Below the pieces are notes generated by a model that saw only the letters and a program-made list of their open reading frames with translations, was not told the DNA's origin and ran no database searches. From Halomonas sp. M4R1S46 (GTDB taxonomy: Bacteria > Pseudomonadota > Gammaproteobacteria > Pseudomonadales > Halomonadaceae): a DNA stretch of 64,000 bases. Positions within the stretch are counted from its first letter, which is position 1, and each line of letters begins with the position of its first letter. Below are positions 53,365-63,350 of the stretch, piece by piece. Position numbers and translations under genes: made by a program. The stretch is taken from positions 1,116,001-1,180,000 of the forward strand of contig NZ_CP107008.1 in assembly GCF_025725685.1 (NCBI RefSeq), given 5' to 3'.

Positions 53365-54111
53365 ATGAACGATGAGGCGCTGTTGCGCTACAGCCGTCAG
53401 ATCATGCTCGAGCAGATCGACATCGACGGCCAGGAACGCCTGCTGGCCGGCCATGCCCTGGTGGTGGGCGCCGGCGGGCTCGGCTCGCCGGTGGCCCTGT
53501 ATCTCGCCGCGGCGGGCCTCGGCCGGTTGACCCTGGCCGACGACGATGCGGTGGAGCTGTCCAACCTGCAGCGCCAGATCGCCCACGGCACGGCCGACCT
53601 CGGCCGTCCCAAGGCGGAGTCGGCCCGGGAGGCGGCCCTGGCGGTCAACCCGGACTGCGACGTCAGGGCCGTGACCGAGCGCCTCGCGGCCGAGGCCCTG
53701 GCGGCCGCGGTCGCCGAGGCCGACGTGGTCCTCGACTGCACCGACCGCTTCGAGAGCCGCTATGCCATCAACGCCGCCTGCCGCGAGGCCGGCGTGCCGC
53801 TGGTCTCGGGGGCGGCCATCCGCTTCTCCGGCCAGCTGGCGGTCTTCGACCCGCGTGACCCGGACGGGCCCTGCTATGCCTGCCTGTACCCCCCGGGGGA
53901 GGGCGGTGACGAGGAGCTGCGCTGCGCCGAGAACGGCGTGGTGGCACCGCTGGTCGGGCTGGTCGGCTGCTTCCAGGCGCTCGAGGCGCTCAAGCTGGTC
54001 AGCGGCGCCGGTCGGGTGCATCAGGGCCTTTCCACCTTCGACGGCCTCACCGGCCAGTGGCGGCATTTCCGCGTGCCGCGGGACCCGGCCTGCCCGGTGT
54101 GCGGCGGCTGA
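53365..54111 (+). CDS. moeB: Molybdopterin-synthase adenylyltransferase MoeB
   Basis: MoeB adenylates the C-terminus of MoaD for sulfur transfer in molybdenum cofactor synthesis; a ThiF role is the main alternative. The 248-residue E1-like protein has RYSRQIMLEQIDIDGQERL, the ATP loop VVGAGGLGSPVALYLAAAG, DCTDRFESRYAINAAC, and two CxxC pairs (CYAC, CPVC) for zinc. The ENGVVAPLVGLVG segment is MoeB-like. ATG 53365 is five bases after the lrp stop. Confidence 0.9.
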   Translation: MNDEALLRYSRQIMLEQIDIDGQERLLAGHALVVGAGGLGSPVALYLAAAGLGRLTLADDDAVELSNLQRQIAHGTADLGRPKAESAREAALAVNPDCDVRAVTERLAAEALAAAVAEADVVLDCTDRFESRYAINAACREAGVPLVSGAAIRFSGQLAVFDPRDPDGPCYACLYPPGEGGDEELRCAENGVVAPLVGLVGCFQALEALKLVSGAGRVHQGLSTFDGLTGQWRHFRVPRDPACPVCGG

Positions 54112-54196
54112 GCTCCCCGGTCGCGCCCGGCGCGGCGCCCGGGCCGCGTCATCGTCTCCTCGCCCCCTCGCTGCGGGGCCTCGCGGCCGAAGTGCC

Positions 54197-54772
54197 CTAC
54201 TCGTAGGTCACCACCAGGAAGGCCAGCAGCTCCTCGTCGCTGACGTTCTCGATGACGTGTTCCTGATCGGCCTGGTAGTGCGCCGAATCCCCCGTGGCGA
54301 GTCGGCACTCGTTGTCCCCGGCGATCACCCGGGCGCTGCCCCGGGTAATGGTCAATAATTCCCGTGTCCCCTCGAAGTGGGAGGTGCTGCGCAGGCAGGC
54401 ACGGGGGGCGATGCGCAGCTCGTAGAACTCGACATGCTTCTCGAGGTGCAGCGGCGACAGGGTGCGGATGCGGCATTCGCGGTCGTCGCGAAACAGGTGG
54501 GTGGCGTCGTCGCCGCGCACCACCTCGATGCGGGAGGCCGTCCAGGGCTGGTCGACCAGGTCGCCGATGCTCAGGCCGAAGGCCTGGGCGATGCGCAGGG
54601 TCACCGCCAGGGTCGGGTTGGCGCGGCCGCGCTCGATCTGGCTGAGCATCGAGCGGCTGACCCCGCAGGCGGAGGCCAGCTGGTCCAGGGTCAGGCCGCG
54701 CTTCTTGCGCAGCTCGCTGACGCGGTCGCCGAGCAGCTGGCCGCCGTCGTCAGGCGTTGTCGGTTCCTTCAT
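54197..54772 (-). CDS. XRE-type regulator with cupin domain
   Basis: This 191-residue protein joins an N-terminal helix-turn-helix (LRKKRGLTLDQLASACGVSRSMLSQIERGRANPTL) to a C-terminal cupin (TSHFEGTRELLTITRGSARVIAG, then LATGDSAHYQADQEHVIEN). Cupin regulators of this kind often sense an amino acid or amine. It is divergent from tdh-kbl with a set of repeated operator-like sites between them, so it probably controls threonine catabolism and itself; this is inference. The frame stays open far upstream, but only this part is homologous. Confidence 0.87.
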   Translation of the reverse strand: MKEPTTPDDGGQLLGDRVSELRKKRGLTLDQLASACGVSRSMLSQIERGRANPTLAVTLRIAQAFGLSIGDLVDQPWTASRIEVVRGDDATHLFRDDRECRIRTLSPLHLEKHVEFYELRIAPRACLRSTSHFEGTRELLTITRGSARVIAGDNECRLATGDSAHYQADQEHVIENVSDEELLAFLVVTYE

Positions 54773-54793
54773 GGGTTCGTCGGCCCTCCCGCC

Positions 54794-54842
54794 ATCCACT
54801 ATCGAGGAATAAATTCTTGCATAGTGGATTTTATCCACTATG
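54794..54842. promoter_or_regulatory. Operator array between the cupin regulator and tdh
   Basis: CATAGTGGAT (54820-54829) and ATCCACTATG (54833-54842) form an exact 10-bp inverted repeat with a TTT spacer, and a third ATCCACTAT lies at 54794-54802. The two ATCCACTAT sites are 39 bases apart and each is followed by a GGAAT-N-ATTC motif (near 54806 and 54845), so the whole unit is roughly repeated. Confidence 0.7.
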
Positions 54843-54922
54843 CTGGAATTGATTCCTTCATGGTAAGCATTCGGGCAAGGATTGCCAGGGAGGAGACTCA
54901 TTCCCAGCGTCGAGGAGGCGAC

Positions 54923-55948
54923 ATGAAGGCACTGGTCAAGCGAGAGGCGGCGCCGGGGCTGTGGCTCGAGGACGTGCCCGCCCCGGGGGCCGGCATCAAC
55001 GACGTGCTGGTACGGGTCAAGCGCACGGCCATCTGCGGCACCGACCTGCATATCTACAACTGGGATCACTGGGCGGAGCAGACCATCCCGGTGCCCATGG
55101 TCGTGGGCCACGAGTTCGTCGGCGAGATCGTCGAGGTGGGGGCCAACGTCAACGACTTCCATCCCGGCCAGATCGTCTCGGGAGAGGGGCATGTGGTCTG
55201 CGGGCGCTGCCGCAACTGCCTGGCGGGTCGCCGCCACCTGTGCGCCCATACCCGGGGGATCGGCGTCAACCGGCCAGGCGCCTTCGCCGAGTACGTGGTC
55301 CTGCCCATGTCCAACGTCTGGGAGCACCGCCCCGGCATCGACCTGGACGTGGCGGCGCTGTTCGACCCCCTGGGGAACGCCGTGCACACCGCCCTGCAGT
55401 TCGACGTGCTCGGCGAGGACGTGTTGATCACCGGGGCCGGCCCCATCGGTGCCATGGCCGCGGCCGTGTGCCGACACGCCGGGGCGCGTCACGTGGTGAT
55501 CACCGATCTCAATCCCCGGCGCCTGGCCCTGGCCGAGACCCTGGGGGCGACGCGCACCGTCAATGTCGCCGAGGAGAGTCTGGCCGAGGTGCAGCGCTCG
55601 CTGGGCATGGTCGAGGGCTTCGACGTGGGCCTGGAGATGTCCGGCAGTCCCGCGGCCTTCCAGGACATGCTCGCCAACATGTGTCACGGCGGCAGGGTGG
55701 CGATGCTCGGCATTCCCACCGAGGAACTGGCCATCAACTGGAACACCGTGATCTTCAACATGCTGACCATCAAGGGCGTGTATGGCCGGGAGATGTACGA
55801 GACCTGGTACAAGATGTCGGTGCTGGTGGAGTCGGGAATGGATATCTCGCCGGTGATCACCCACCGCCTGCCCTACACCGACTTCGAGCAGGGCTTCCAG
55901 GCCATGCTGGCCGGGGAGGCCAGCAAGGTGATTCTGAACTGGGATTGA
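54923..55948 (+). CDS. tdh: L-threonine 3-dehydrogenase
   Basis: Tdh oxidises threonine to 2-amino-3-ketobutyrate with NAD+, the substrate of Kbl encoded next. The 341-residue zinc MDR protein has KRTAICGTDLHIYNWDHW with the catalytic-zinc Cys, VVGHEFVGEIVEVG, the structural-zinc cysteines in CGRCRNCLAGRRHLC, LITGAGPIGAMAAAV for NAD and VYGREMYETWYKM. GAGGAGG lies ahead of ATG 54923. Repeat copy E separates it from kbl. Confidence 0.96.
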   Translation: MKALVKREAAPGLWLEDVPAPGAGINDVLVRVKRTAICGTDLHIYNWDHWAEQTIPVPMVVGHEFVGEIVEVGANVNDFHPGQIVSGEGHVVCGRCRNCLAGRRHLCAHTRGIGVNRPGAFAEYVVLPMSNVWEHRPGIDLDVAALFDPLGNAVHTALQFDVLGEDVLITGAGPIGAMAAAVCRHAGARHVVITDLNPRRLALAETLGATRTVNVAEESLAEVQRSLGMVEGFDVGLEMSGSPAAFQDMLANMCHGGRVAMLGIPTEELAINWNTVIFNMLTIKGVYGREMYETWYKMSVLVESGMDISPVITHRLPYTDFEQGFQAMLAGEASKVILNWD

Positions 55949-55970
55949 TCGGTATCCGCGTAGCGCCCGG

Positions 55971-56165
55971 AAGCGAGGAGTGCCGAGGGCAAGGTGTCGC
56001 GAGGGTCCTGCTCCATGGGTGAGGAGGATTCCTCCGAACGGGCTGGCCATGGATGGCCAGCACCGGACTTGCAAGCGGAGCAGGATGCGAGAGCGTCGCA
56101 GGGCGTCAGAAGCGCCCAGGGATGGGTTCACAGCGGCCTCGCGATGGTCCGGCACGCCGGAGCTT
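55971..56165 (+). repeat. Dispersed palindromic repeat, copy E
   Basis: This is the most diverged long copy. It keeps GGCTGGCCATGGATGGCCAG and GGTGAGGAGGATTCCTCCGA but has changed ends (AAGCGAGGAGTGCC on the left, GGCACGCCGGAGCTT on the right) that still pair loosely. It fills the gap between tdh and kbl. Confidence 0.8.
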
Positions 56166-56246
56166 GACGCCGGAACCGCGCGTTTTCGGGATGTCAGCGA
56201 AGCCTCAAGACTGGACAGGACAACGGAACGAGAAGGATACGACACC

Positions 56247-57449
56247 ATGTACGGCGACTTTCAACGGCACCTGCGCGACGAGCTCGCGGCCATCGACGAG
56301 GCCGGCCTCACCAAGCGCGAGCGCGAACTGGCCACCCCCCAGGGGGCCCATGTGGGCGTGGCGCGCGACGGCGAGGTGCTCAACCTCTGCGCCAACAACT
56401 ACCTGGGGCTCGCCCAGCACCCCGAGGTCAAGGCGGCCGCCATGGCCGGCCTGGAGGAGTGGGGCTACGGGCTGGCCTCGGTGCGCTTCATCTGCGGCAC
56501 CCAGACCCTGCACAAGACCCTCGAGGCCAGGCTGAGCGAGTTCCTCGGCAGCGAGGACACCATCCTCTACCCGTCCTGCTTCGACGCCAACGGCGGCCTG
56601 TTCGAGACCCTGCTGGGGCCCGAGGACGCGGTGATCTCCGACGAGCTCAATCACGCGAGCATCATCGACGGGGTGCGGCTGTGCAAGGCAAGCCGCTACC
56701 GCTATCGCAACAGTGACATGGCCGACCTGGAGGCCCAGTTGCAGGCCGCCGACGCCGCGGGCGCGCGCTTCAAGCTGATCACCACCGATGGCGTCTTCTC
56801 GATGGACGGCTATATCGCCAGGCTGGACGAGATCTGTGATCTGGCCGAGCGCTACCAGGCCCTGGTGCACGTCGACGACTGCCACGCCACCGGCTTCATG
56901 GGGGAGGGGGGGCGCGGCACCCACGAGTACCGGGGCTGCCTGGATCGGGTGGATATCCTCACCGGCACCCTGGGCAAGGCCCTGGGCGGTGCCAGCGGGG
57001 GGTACACCAGTGCCCGCAAGGAAATCGTCGAGCTGTTGCGCCAGCGCTCGCGACCCTACCTGTTCTCCAACACCGTGGCGCCGCCGGTGGTCGCCGGTGC
57101 CCTCAAGGCCCTCGAGTTGGCCGGCGAGTCCAGCGAACTGCGCGACCGACTGAAGGCGAACACTGCCTTCTTCCGCCAGGGACTCGAGGATCTGGGCTTC
57201 GAGCTGCTGCCCGGCGAGCACCCCATCGTGCCGGTGATGCTCCACGACGCCGCCCTGGCGGCACGCTTCGCCGAGGCAATGCTGGCGGAGGGCGTCTACG
57301 TGATCGCCTTCTCCTACCCGGTGGTGCCCAAGGGCAAGGCTCGCATCCGCACCCAGGTCTCGGCGGCCCTGACCCGCGAGGACCTGGAGGCGGCCCTGGC
57401 AGCCTTCGGCCGTGTCAAGGAACGCCTGGGACTGGCTGGCAACGCCTAG
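56247..57449 (+). CDS. kbl: 2-amino-3-ketobutyrate coenzyme A ligase
   Basis: Kbl cleaves 2-amino-3-ketobutyrate with CoA to glycine and acetyl-CoA, completing threonine breakdown. The 400-residue PLP enzyme has NLCANNYLGLAQHPEV, GYGLASVRFICGTQTLHK, DELNHASIIDGVRLCKA, VHVDDCHATGFMGEGGRGT and the cofactor lysine in GTLGKALGGASGG. GAAGGA precedes ATG 56247; the frame is open back through repeat E, but that part is not conserved in the family. The stop is part of a 39-base perfect palindrome. Confidence 0.96.
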   Translation: MYGDFQRHLRDELAAIDEAGLTKRERELATPQGAHVGVARDGEVLNLCANNYLGLAQHPEVKAAAMAGLEEWGYGLASVRFICGTQTLHKTLEARLSEFLGSEDTILYPSCFDANGGLFETLLGPEDAVISDELNHASIIDGVRLCKASRYRYRNSDMADLEAQLQAADAAGARFKLITTDGVFSMDGYIARLDEICDLAERYQALVHVDDCHATGFMGEGGRGTHEYRGCLDRVDILTGTLGKALGGASGGYTSARKEIVELLRQRSRPYLFSNTVAPPVVAGALKALELAGESSELRDRLKANTAFFRQGLEDLGFELLPGEHPIVPVMLHDAALAARFAEAMLAEGVYVIAFSYPVVPKGKARIRTQVSAALTREDLEAALAAFGRVKERLGLAGNA

Positions 57450-57484
57450 ACCGCATGGCTTGCAGTGCAAGCCATGCGGTCTAG
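57446..57484 (+). terminator. Perfect 39-base palindrome at the kbl stop
   Basis: Exact 19-bp arms, CTAGACCGCATGGCTTGCA (57446-57464) and its complement (57466-57484), flank a single G. The kbl TAG is inside the left arm. No T-run follows; weaker GC hairpins come next. Confidence 0.7.
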
Positions 57485-57509
57485 CGGGGGATCGCGATGC
57501 TCCCCCCTC

Positions 57510-57580
57510 GGGGCGCCGACGGTCCGGCGCCCCTCCTGATCGTGCCACGCCGGGCCCGGCGTGGCGCCGGGTTTTCTCTT
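57510..57580 (+). terminator. GC hairpins with T-rich tail after kbl
   Basis: GGGGCGCCG/CGGCGCCCC (57510-57518, 57525-57533) is followed by GCCACGCCGGGCCCGGCGTGGC (57544-57565), a perfect palindrome, and then GTTTTCTCTT. The second is the likelier terminator. Confidence 0.55.
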
Positions 57581-57883
57581 CCCCGGCGACTCCTCTCCTC
57601 CCGCCTCGCTGGTGCTGTCTCGCCTGCCACGCGAATCGGCCTGTCGCGATTCAGCGAATATAATCAACTGCCTGCGTCTTCCCGGTCGCGGTCGGTCCGG
57701 GTCAAGTCGTGATGGGTTATCGTATATTCAACGGAATTGCCGAGCCGTGGTAGTGCCTTCCCCGGGCGCTGGATGAGCGCTTCTCAGGCGACGCCGCGAC
57801 AGCTTTTTCTTGACGACATGTTCTTTCTAAGATTAACAAATATCTGATAATAAAAGATTATATCTTTTCTATGCTCGGATAGG

Positions 57884-57991
57884 TGTTGAATACTTGACAT
57901 CAAGCCGGCAGGTGGTGTCAGACTAGGGGGGAGCGGATCGTTGCCGGAAGCGGCTCCCCGTGCAGACGATTTGCGGTCAAAGTATTCAACA
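57884..57991. promoter_or_regulatory. Widely spaced inverted repeat upstream of puuB
   Basis: TGTTGAATACTT (57884-57895) and AAGTATTCAACA (57980-57991) are exact 12-base complements 84 bases apart, within an AT-rich leader. A TTGACA (57894-57899) overlaps the first arm and could be a -35 box; the second arm is 20 bases before the puuB start. The layout suits a repressor that loops DNA, but the protein is not known. Confidence 0.55.
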
Positions 57992-58011
57992 ACAATAACA
58001 GGACGCGACCT

Positions 58012-59301
58012 ATGGTCAGTTCCGCCACGGACCAGCCGGCTTCCTGGTACCGCGCCTCCATCGCCGTCGACCTCGAGCCCTGTGCCCCCCTCGAAGGGGA
58101 GGAGCACGCCGATGTCTGCGTGATCGGCGGCGGGGTCACCGGCTGCTCGGCGGCCCTGCATCTCGCCGAGCGCGGTTACTCGGTGATCCTGCTGGAAGCC
58201 GGCGAGGTTGGCCATGGTGCCTCGGGTCGCAGCGGGGGCCAGATCCTGCCGGGTCTGGGCACCGATATCACCACCGTCGAGCAGGCCCTGGGCCGATCTC
58301 GCGCCCGGGAGATCTGGGAGATGAGCCGCGAGGCGGTACGCCTCACCGCCGAGCTGATCGAGCGCCACGCCATTCCCTGCGAACTGGCCTGGGGCTACCT
58401 CCACGCCGCCGTGAAGCCGCGCCATGTCCGAGAGCTCGAGGCCTTCCGCGAACAGCTGGCGCGGGACTACGACTACCCGGCCCTGGAGTGGCTGGAGGGC
58501 GACGCCCTGCGCGAACACGTGGCCACCGATGCCTACCCGGCCGCGCTCTACGACCGCGAAGGCGGCCACCTGCATCCCCTCAACTATACCCTGGGCCTGG
58601 CCCGGGCCGCCCAGCGCGCCGGGGTGCGGCTGCACTCCCGCAGCGCCGCCCGGGACATCCAGCGCGGCACGCCGGCCACCGTGACCACCGACGGCGGTCG
58701 GGTGACCGCCGACTTCCTGGTGCTGGCGACCAACGCCTATCACGGCGGCCTGGTGCCGGAGCTGTCGGGTCGGGTGATGCGCGCCGCCAACTACATGATC
58801 GCCACCGCGCCGCTCTCCCCGGCGCAGGCGGCCCGGGTACTGCCCCGGAACGATGCCCTGTCCGACGCCAACTTCGTGCTCGACTACTACCGCCTTTCGG
58901 CGGATCGCCGCCTCATCTACGGGGGCGAGGTCAGCTACGATGGACGAGAGCCGCCGCGGCTCCAGGAACGCATGGACGCCAAGATCGCCCGGCTCTTCCC
59001 GGTGCTCGCGGGTGTGCCCATCGACTACCGCTGGGGCGGTGACGTGGCGATCACCCTGAATCGGGCCCCCGACTTCGGCCGCCTGGGCGACAACCTCTTC
59101 TATGCCCAGGGCTATTCCGGCCATGGCATGGCCCTGGCGGGGCTCGCCGGCAAGCTGCTGGCCGAGGCCATCGCCGGGCAGAGCGAGCGTTTCGATGTCT
59201 TCGCCGCCATGCCGCATCGCCAGTTCCCCGGCGGCCGCGCCCTGCGCAAGCCGCTGCTGGTCCTGGCCACCCATTTCTACAAACTGCGCGACCGGCTCTG
59301 A
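58012..59301 (+). CDS. puuB: Gamma-glutamylputrescine oxidase (PuuB-like)
   Basis: This FAD-dependent amine oxidase of the DAO family most likely oxidises gamma-glutamylputrescine, given PuuA and polyamine transport genes downstream. The 429-residue protein has SWYRASIAVDL, the FAD motif VCVIGGGVTGCSAALHLAE near residue 36, GASGRSGGQILPG, and the C-terminal GYSGHGMALAGLAGKLLAEA. Another substrate such as a different gamma-glutamyl amine is possible. It is the first gene of a run ending in puuA. Confidence 0.85.
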   Translation: MVSSATDQPASWYRASIAVDLEPCAPLEGEEHADVCVIGGGVTGCSAALHLAERGYSVILLEAGEVGHGASGRSGGQILPGLGTDITTVEQALGRSRAREIWEMSREAVRLTAELIERHAIPCELAWGYLHAAVKPRHVRELEAFREQLARDYDYPALEWLEGDALREHVATDAYPAALYDREGGHLHPLNYTLGLARAAQRAGVRLHSRSAARDIQRGTPATVTTDGGRVTADFLVLATNAYHGGLVPELSGRVMRAANYMIATAPLSPAQAARVLPRNDALSDANFVLDYYRLSADRRLIYGGEVSYDGREPPRLQERMDAKIARLFPVLAGVPIDYRWGGDVAITLNRAPDFGRLGDNLFYAQGYSGHGMALAGLAGKLLAEAIAGQSERFDVFAAMPHRQFPGGRALRKPLLVLATHFYKLRDRL

Positions 59302-59333
59302 GAGAGGCCGCGGATAACCGAAGAGGCACCCCC

Positions 59334-60464
<1,131 letters not shown>

Positions 60465-60474
60465 GGAGGCGGAC

Positions 60475-61398
60475 ATGTCCTATACCGGCGTAACGCCTAC
60501 CGCGCGCAGTCGTGCCATGGTCCGCGAGGCCCGGCACCTGCTGTTCACCGTGGCTCCCGGCGCCACCTGGATCGTGGTCTTCCTGGTGCTGCCCAGCGCC
60601 TACCTGATGGGCGTGGCCTTCATGAGCAACGGGCCCTACGGGCTGCCGGAGATGCCGCTGTCGCTGGAGTCCTTCAAGCGCCTGGCCGGCTTCGGCTTCC
60701 TGGGCTGGAGCCCGGGCAACCTCTATACCCTGATCCGCTCGCTGTGGCAGACCCTGGTCTCCACCGGGCTGGTGGTGCTGGTGGCCTATCCGATCGCCTA
60801 CTACATCACCACCTGCCGCGAGAGGTGGCGGCCGATCATGCTGCTGCTGGTGGTGGTGCCGTCCTGGACCAACCAGGTCATCCGCACCTTCGGCTGGATG
60901 AACCTGCTGGCCCCGGGCACGCCGCTGTCCGGCCTTGCCGAGAGCCTCGGGCTGATCGCCCCCAACATGGGCCTCTATCCCTCCAACTTCGCGGTCACCC
61001 TGGGGCTGGTCTACAACTTCCTGCCGTTCATGGTGCTGCCGCTGTATGCGGCCTTCGAGAAGCTCGACACCGCCCAGGTGGAGGCCGCCCAGGACCTCTA
61101 TGCCTCGCCGGTCCGGGCCTTCTGGCACGCGGTCTTTCCCCAGACCCTGCCGGGCCTGCTGGCGGGCATCGTGCTGGTGGCCATTCCGGCCTTCGGCATG
61201 TACGTGATCCCGGAACTGCTCGGCGGCGGCAAGGGCATGATGCTCGGCAACCTGGTGGCCACGCAGTTTTCCGGCGGCGCCAACTGGCCGCTGGGCGCGG
61301 CCGGCGCGATCCTGATGCTGATCGCCACCTTCGTGGGGCTGTTCGCCATGCGTCGCATCGGCAAGCGCCTGGGTGGCGGCGAGGAGGTGGTGATATGA
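60475..61398 (+). CDS. potB: Polyamine ABC transporter permease PotB
   Basis: One of two inner-membrane permeases of the importer. The 307 residues show about six hydrophobic segments and the EAA-type loop AFEKLDTAQVEAAQDLYASP followed by FWHAVFPQTLPGLLAG, where the ATPase docks. PSWTNQVIRTFGWMNLL is typical of PotB/PotH. The TGA stop overlaps the potC start. Confidence 0.92.
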   Translation: MSYTGVTPTARSRAMVREARHLLFTVAPGATWIVVFLVLPSAYLMGVAFMSNGPYGLPEMPLSLESFKRLAGFGFLGWSPGNLYTLIRSLWQTLVSTGLVVLVAYPIAYYITTCRERWRPIMLLLVVVPSWTNQVIRTFGWMNLLAPGTPLSGLAESLGLIAPNMGLYPSNFAVTLGLVYNFLPFMVLPLYAAFEKLDTAQVEAAQDLYASPVRAFWHAVFPQTLPGLLAGIVLVAIPAFGMYVIPELLGGGKGMMLGNLVATQFSGGANWPLGAAGAILMLIATFVGLFAMRRIGKRLGGGEEVVI

Positions 61399-62192
61399 GA
61401 AAGCGGACCCTGCAACGCGGCCTGACCGGCTTCTGGTGGCTGACCGTCGCCTTCCTCTACCTGCCGCTGGCGGTGGTGGTGCTGTTCTCCTTCAACGCCT
61501 CCAACAGCGCGGCCAGTTTCTCCGGCCTCTCCTTCCGCTGGTACCGGCGGCTGATGGGCAACGAGGAGATCCTCTCGGCCTTCGCCAACAGCATGGTGCT
61601 GGCCATCACCTCCTCGGTGATCGCACTGGCCATCGGCTGCCTGATCGGCTATGGCATGTACCGGCACCGGCATCGCAAGCTCGGCTGGCTGATCGTGTTG
61701 ATCTACCTGCCGATCGTGCTGCCCGACATCGTCTTCGGCATCTCCGAGATGGCCTTCTTCGTGCAGATCCACGACTGGACCGGTCTGCTGCAGCCGGGGC
61801 TCGGCACCATGATCATCGCCCACGTGACTTTCCAGATCCCCTTCGTGGCGCTGATCGTCTACTCGCGCTTCGTGGGCCTGGACCCGACGCTGTTCGAGGC
61901 CGCCAAGGACCTATATGCGACGCCGGTCAAGCGGGTGGTGCACTTCATGCTGCCGACCATCAAGCCCGCGTTGATTTCGGCGTTCTTCCTCTCCTTTACC
62001 CTGTCGGTGGATGACTTCGTCATCAGCTTCTTCACCTCGGGACCGGAGAGCGCGACCCTGCCGATCTATATCTGGGGCGCCATCAAGAAGGGGGTCTCCC
62101 CGGAGATCAACGCCATCGCCGCGCTGATGATCGGCGCCGTGGCCGTCGCCGCCATCCTGAGTCTCACCTTCAGTCGTCGCCGGCAGGCCTGA
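61395..62192 (+). CDS. potC: Polyamine ABC transporter permease PotC
   Basis: The second permease, 265 residues, has FLYLPLAVVVLFSFNAS near the start, WYRRLMGNEEILSAFANS, and the EAA loop LDPTLFEAAKDLYATP with HFMLPTIKPALISAFFLSFTLSVDDFVIS, the PotC/PotI pattern. It begins inside the potB stop as ATGA. Confidence 0.92.
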   Translation: MRKRTLQRGLTGFWWLTVAFLYLPLAVVVLFSFNASNSAASFSGLSFRWYRRLMGNEEILSAFANSMVLAITSSVIALAIGCLIGYGMYRHRHRKLGWLIVLIYLPIVLPDIVFGISEMAFFVQIHDWTGLLQPGLGTMIIAHVTFQIPFVALIVYSRFVGLDPTLFEAAKDLYATPVKRVVHFMLPTIKPALISAFFLSFTLSVDDFVISFFTSGPESATLPIYIWGAIKKGVSPEINAIAALMIGAVAVAAILSLTFSRRRQA

Positions 62193-62230
62193 CCGGCATC
62201 ATCATCCCCAAGGGAAACGAGGAGAGCACC

Positions 62231-63295
62231 ATGAAAATCAACAAGATCGCACTGGCCCTGTCGCTGGGCGGGCTGGCCCTGGCCGGCCAGGCCCAGGCCC
62301 AGGAGGGCAAGCTCTACCTGTTCAACTGGACCGAGTACATGGACCCCGCCATCATCGAGGCCTTCGAGGCGGAGTACGACGTCGAGGTGGTGCAGAACTA
62401 CTTCAATTCGCTGCCCGAGATGTTCGCCAAGCTCAACGCCGGGGGCGTCTCCCAGTACGACATCATCGTGCCGTCCAACTACTACATCCCGCGGCTGATC
62501 GAGACCGGCCTGGTCCAGCCCCTCGACAAGTCCAGGCTCGACAACCTCGGCAACGTCATGGAGCAGTTCCAGGACCCGAGCTACGACCCCGGCGGCCAGT
62601 ACAGTGCGCCCTACCAGTGGGGTACCACGGGCATCATCTACAATGCCGAGACCTTCCCCGACGCGCCCAAGAGCTGGTCCCTGCTGTTCGACCCCGAGGT
62701 CAACCCGCAGCATCCCTTCGCGCTGATGGGCGATGGCCAGGTGACCATGGGCGGGGCCTGCGCCTTCCTCGGCCACGGCTACGACTGCACCGGCATGGAC
62801 GCCTGGAAGGAGGCCGCCCGGCTGTTGATCGAGACCAAGAACCGCGACACCTTCAGCGGCTTCTCCGACGGCACCCCGGCGCTGCAGCAACTGGCCCGCG
62901 GCGTGACCCATGCCGGCCTGTCCTACAACGGCGACTTCCTCTACTTCAAGGAGGAGAACCCGGATTCCTTCGCCAACCTGGCGTTCATGATTCCCGACGA
63001 GGGGGCCGAGAAGTGGGTGGATGCCATGATGATCCCCGCCGAGGCGCCCAATCCCGACCTGGCCCACAAGTTCATCGACTTCATCCTGGATGCCGAGATC
63101 GGCGCCCAGCTCTCCAACTACAACTACTACGCCAGTCCCAATGCCGCGGCCGTGCCGCATCTCGACGAGGTGCTGACCCAACCGCCGGTGCAGCCCAGTG
63201 ATGCCGACATGGAGCGACTGCGCTTCACGCCCAGCCTGGAAGGCCAGCAGCTGCAGACCTTCCAGCAGCTGTGGGCCGAGGTCCAGGCGCGGTGA
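62231..63295 (+). CDS. potD: Polyamine-binding periplasmic protein
   Basis: The substrate-binding protein of the importer: 354 residues with a signal peptide (1-23, ending AQAQA), then LYLFNWTEYMDPAIIEAFEAEY, the polyamine-site DIIVPSNYYIPRLIETG and YSAPYQWGTTGIIYN, and LSYNGDFLYFKEENP. Whether it prefers putrescine or spermidine cannot be told from sequence alone. GAGGAGAG is upstream of the ATG. A GC hairpin separates it from puuA. Confidence 0.92.
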   Translation: MKINKIALALSLGGLALAGQAQAQEGKLYLFNWTEYMDPAIIEAFEAEYDVEVVQNYFNSLPEMFAKLNAGGVSQYDIIVPSNYYIPRLIETGLVQPLDKSRLDNLGNVMEQFQDPSYDPGGQYSAPYQWGTTGIIYNAETFPDAPKSWSLLFDPEVNPQHPFALMGDGQVTMGGACAFLGHGYDCTGMDAWKEAARLLIETKNRDTFSGFSDGTPALQQLARGVTHAGLSYNGDFLYFKEENPDSFANLAFMIPDEGAEKWVDAMMIPAEAPNPDLAHKFIDFILDAEIGAQLSNYNYYASPNAAAVPHLDEVLTQPPVQPSDADMERLRFTPSLEGQQLQTFQQLWAEVQAR

Positions 63296-63301
63296 GACGA
63301 C

Positions 63302-63325
63302 GGGCCCCGGTCCGTGCCGGGGCCC
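63302..63325 (+). terminator. Hairpin between potD and puuA
   Basis: GGGCCCCGG (63302-63310) and CCGGGGCCC (63317-63325) form a strong stem with a 6-base loop and no T-run. It may lower expression of puuA relative to the binding protein or stabilise the upstream mRNA. Confidence 0.55.
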
Positions 63326-63350
63326 CATCCCCAGAGCGAAGGAATATTTC

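Noticed and set aside
54773..56248. Long upstream extension of the cupin regulator frame, antisense to tdh and through repeat E
   Set aside because: The regulator homology starts at 54772 and the extension is a shadow of tdh and the repeat.
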